Below, one piece after another: positions 61,976 to 64,000 of a DNA stretch of 64,000 bases (the first letter of the stretch is position 1; each line of letters starts with the position of its first letter). The stretch is from Peptococcaceae bacterium BICA1-7 (GTDB taxonomy: Bacteria > Bacillota > Desulfotomaculia > Desulfotomaculales > Desulfocucumaceae). The notes under the pieces were generated by a model, which worked only from the letters and a program-made list of their open reading frames with translations, did no database searches and was not told where the DNA came from. Position numbers and translations under genes: made by a program. The DNA is taken from NCBI GenBank assembly GCA_000802095.1, contig JUEB01000029.1, forward strand, positions 1-64,000, read 5' to 3'.

Positions 61976-63076
61976 ATGGTGACAGGGATAAAAAATATAA
62001 CCACATTTAAAGTAGCGGCGGTATATGTGGGGACTGTTGTCGGTGCGGGATTCGCATCGGGGCAGGAAATACTTCAGTTCTTCAGTTTTTTCGGTATAAA
62101 GGGACTATTTGCCCTTCTGGTGGCTACAGCGCTTTTTGTATTTTTCGGAATGATTATACTTGATCTGGGGAGGAAGTTGGGGGCCGACTCCCACCGGGAG
62201 ATAATTCAATATGCCGGCGGCCGCTGGGTGGGCACAGCGGTGGACGGCGTCATTACCTTTTTTCTTTTTGGCGCACTTACTGCCATGACAGCCGGGGCTG
62301 GCGCAATATTCAGGGAGCAGTTCGGTCTTCCACATATTGCGGGCAGCCTGGTCCTGGTGGCGGCCACCATGCTAACCGTGCTGGTTGGCATATCCGGTGT
62401 AATATCAGCCATTAGCTATGTTGTCCCGGTGCTGCTTCTGGCGGTTTTTGGAATAGCTGCCGCAACTCTGGCAGCAGGCCCCATTGATCCCGGCGCCGTT
62501 GCCCTCTGGGCCGGGTCCTCACGCCCGGCAGTGCCTTTTTGGCCGCTTTCGGCGGTGGTATATGTTTCCTACAACCTTGTGCTGGGGGTTTCAGTTCTGG
62601 GGCCGCTGGGGAGGCATGTGCAAGACCGTCACACAATAAGAAAGGGAGCTCTGTACGGGGGAATTGGTCTGGGTCTGGGAGCCCTGGCCATAAACCTTTC
62701 ACTTCTGGCCAGAGTTCCGGCGATTTCAGGGTTTGAGGTGCCCATGGTTTATATTGCCGCTGGTATTTCACCAGTGGCTCAGGTGGCCTACAGCATAGTT
62801 CTCCTGGCTGAGGTATATACCACTGCGGTAGGAAGTCTTTACGGGTTTGCCGAAAGGATTACAGACCAGGGAAAGCCCCTCTTCAGGTGGATTGTCGCGG
62901 GTACCGGGGTGGCGGCCTTTGGAGCGGGCCAACTGGGTTTTTCCACTCTGGTGCGGGTACTCTATCCGGCCGTTGGCTACGCTGGCCTGCTTATGCTGGC
63001 AGGGCTGCTATACGGTTATGTCAGGGAGAGGGTGGTTCCCCGGCCCGCTTATAAGCCAGGGGATAAAAAGGAGTAA
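61976..63076 (+). CDS. YkvI-like membrane transporter
   Basis: A 366-residue integral membrane protein with about 10-11 helices of the APC/LeuT-like YkvI family, of unknown substrate. The start FKVAAVYVGTVVGAGFASGQ contains the GxGxxSG-like unwound first helix typical of the fold. Later segments include VVYVSYNLVLGVSVLGPLGR and YSIVLLAEVYTTAVGSLYGF. ATG at 61976 (GTG at 61979 possible) without a clear ribosome site. The YueI gene follows after 21 bases. Confidence 0.85.
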   Translation: MVTGIKNITTFKVAAVYVGTVVGAGFASGQEILQFFSFFGIKGLFALLVATALFVFFGMIILDLGRKLGADSHREIIQYAGGRWVGTAVDGVITFFLFGALTAMTAGAGAIFREQFGLPHIAGSLVLVAATMLTVLVGISGVISAISYVVPVLLLAVFGIAAATLAAGPIDPGAVALWAGSSRPAVPFWPLSAVVYVSYNLVLGVSVLGPLGRHVQDRHTIRKGALYGGIGLGLGALAINLSLLARVPAISGFEVPMVYIAAGISPVAQVAYSIVLLAEVYTTAVGSLYGFAERITDQGKPLFRWIVAGTGVAAFGAGQLGFSTLVRVLYPAVGYAGLLMLAGLLYGYVRERVVPRPAYKPGDKKE

Positions 63077-63097
63077 GCTTAAAAGGAGACTAAAAGA

Positions 63098-63685
63098 GTG
63101 CAATCCGACTCAGATGTTAATGTAAAAAGTTCCTGGGCCGACAAAAGCAATTTGGAGAAAGCTCTCCTGGTGGGAATGCACGGTCCGCCTGAGCTAAAGC
63201 GGGAAGAAAAAGCACTCTTTCTGGGAGAATTCAGGGAAAGGGTTATAAGGTCTTTAACCAAGGATCAGGTTAAAGATCCGGGTATTTATCCCGAAATAGT
63301 TGAAGCGCTAAAGGATAGCAGGACAGTGGGCATGCTTATAAGCGGGGACATTGATTGGCACTTTTCAGGTAAATATCAGAAATTGGCCTCAGAAATGGGG
63401 AAGAAAAGTTCCATAATGCATGACCCGGAATTAAAAGGAGACATTGGGCTGGTAGTTGTGAGCGGTGTTGCTGAAGATGTCGAGGATGTAATGGTGGAGA
63501 ACAGGGAGGCAAGGTTGAAAAGACTGGGCTTACCCCTGAAATTGATTAATTCCGCAGGGAAAAAGGTTTGTGACAGGTGTTATGACAAAATTACCGGGGC
63601 TGATCCCGGCGAGATTATAAATTACGGGAAGTTAACCCTTTCAGACAGGTTTTGGGGCGAAAAGTGTAATTCATGCCAGATTTAA
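63098..63685 (+). CDS. YueI family protein (DUF1694) with C-terminal Cys pairs
   Basis: A 195-residue protein. The first ~150 residues match the YueI/DUF1694 family (NLEKALLVGMHGPPELKREE, ALFLGEFRERVIRSLTKDQV, DPGIYPEIVEALKD), whose function is unknown. The last 40 residues carry CDRCYDKI and EKCNSCQI, two CxxC pairs that could bind zinc and that I do not know from Bacillus YueI. GTG behind AAAGGAG. In one transcript with the YkvI-like gene. Confidence 0.88.
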   Translation: MQSDSDVNVKSSWADKSNLEKALLVGMHGPPELKREEKALFLGEFRERVIRSLTKDQVKDPGIYPEIVEALKDSRTVGMLISGDIDWHFSGKYQKLASEMGKKSSIMHDPELKGDIGLVVVSGVAEDVEDVMVENREARLKRLGLPLKLINSAGKKVCDRCYDKITGADPGEIINYGKLTLSDRFWGEKCNSCQI

Positions 63686-63772
63686 TAGCCTTTTTTAGCT
63701 TGATAAGTGGATGATTTTTTGCCATAATTTTGATGAGGCTTTTATATCAAAAAATTGATGGGGGGTAGGGCA

Positions 63773-64000
63773 ATGTTCTGTCCGGTGTGCAGGGATACAG
63801 AAATGCATGAAGTTACCAAGGAGGGTGTGCTTATTGATGTGTGCCCAAGATGCAGGGGGGTCTGGCTCGACAGAGGGGAACTGGAAAAGATTATTAATAC
63901 CGGTCGGGCTGCTCACCGGGACTATGATGATATATACGGCGGCAGGGAGAACACTCAGCCAAAGGAGGTATATCCCCGGGAGAGCTACCAAAAGCATGAC
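63773..64000 (+). CDS. TFIIB-type zinc-ribbon protein, cut by the window edge
   Basis: The open frame starts at ATG 63773 behind GGGGGGTAGGG and runs off the window (76 codons seen). MFCPVCRDTEMHEV then VLIDVCPRCRGVWLDRGELE is the zf-TFIIB domain of small bacterial proteins: two CxxC pairs with the GVWLDRGELE signature. A charged tail follows (RDYDDIYGGRENTQ). The role in bacteria is unknown. Confidence 0.88.
   Translation, partial: MFCPVCRDTEMHEVTKEGVLIDVCPRCRGVWLDRGELEKIINTGRAAHRDYDDIYGGRENTQPKEVYPRESYQKHD

Overview
The window looks like a chromosomal segment of a spore-forming, strictly anaerobic Firmicute of the Desulfotomaculum/Pelotomaculum kind (Peptococcaceae in the broad sense; inference). 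The signs are a CotF-type coat protein, a SpoVB-type flippase, WhiA, YvcK, RapZ and SecG of Gram-positive type, strong AGGAGG ribosome sites, a CooT nickel protein, a membrane pyrophosphatase, moderate GC with many ATA and AGG codons, and LexA boxes of the Bacillus type GAACnnnnGTTC. No rRNA, tRNA, CRISPR array or intact transposon was seen.

Layout. 1-0.6 kb: the 3' end of a group II intron. 0.9-8.4 kb: CtpA protease, a MinJ-like PDZ membrane protein, CooT, a family 4 uracil-DNA glycosylase, small proteins, a lipoprotein and an S-layer-domain protein. 8.5-17 kb: uvrB, an AbrB/PIN toxin-antitoxin pair, uvrA and uvrC. 17-25.6 kb: Cof phosphatase, ROK glucokinase, PGI/PMI, then rapZ-yvcK-deacetylase-whiA and an acyltransferase/DUF1405 pair. 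25.7-36.3 kb: rpoN, the lower-glycolysis set gap-pgk-tpiA-gpmI-eno, secG and hppA. 36.4-44.6 kb: a thioesterase, then a long minus-strand block with an SOS-controlled dinB, a tandem-GTPase dynamin-like protein with three very small partners, an HTH/zinc protein and an RMD1-like membrane protein. 44.7-53.3 kb: coat protein, thrC, a MagIII-like glycosylase, a possible structured RNA, thiolase and alpha-glucan phosphorylase. 53.4-59.2 kb: an ECF sigma, a membrane beta-propeller protein, a large secreted/membrane protein and an ABC exporter in one tightly overlapped operon. 59.5-64 kb: SpoVB-like flippase, a small protein, a decayed Fe-S membrane protein fragment, a YkvI-like transporter, YueI and a cut-off zinc-ribbon protein.

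Themes. DNA repair is rich (UvrABC, UDG, MagIII-like, Pol IV) and the sequence ties uvrA and dinB together through LexA boxes. Central carbon flow is almost complete from glucose to phosphoenolpyruvate, with glucan phosphorolysis further along. The intergenic spaces carry at least four families of short repeats. One of them is modular: the same end blocks surround two different interchangeable cores. The best candidates for something undescribed are the dynamin-like cluster at 38.6-41.6 kb, the modular repeat family, the sigma/propeller/ABC operon and the region between two identical hairpins at 48.3-48.7 kb.
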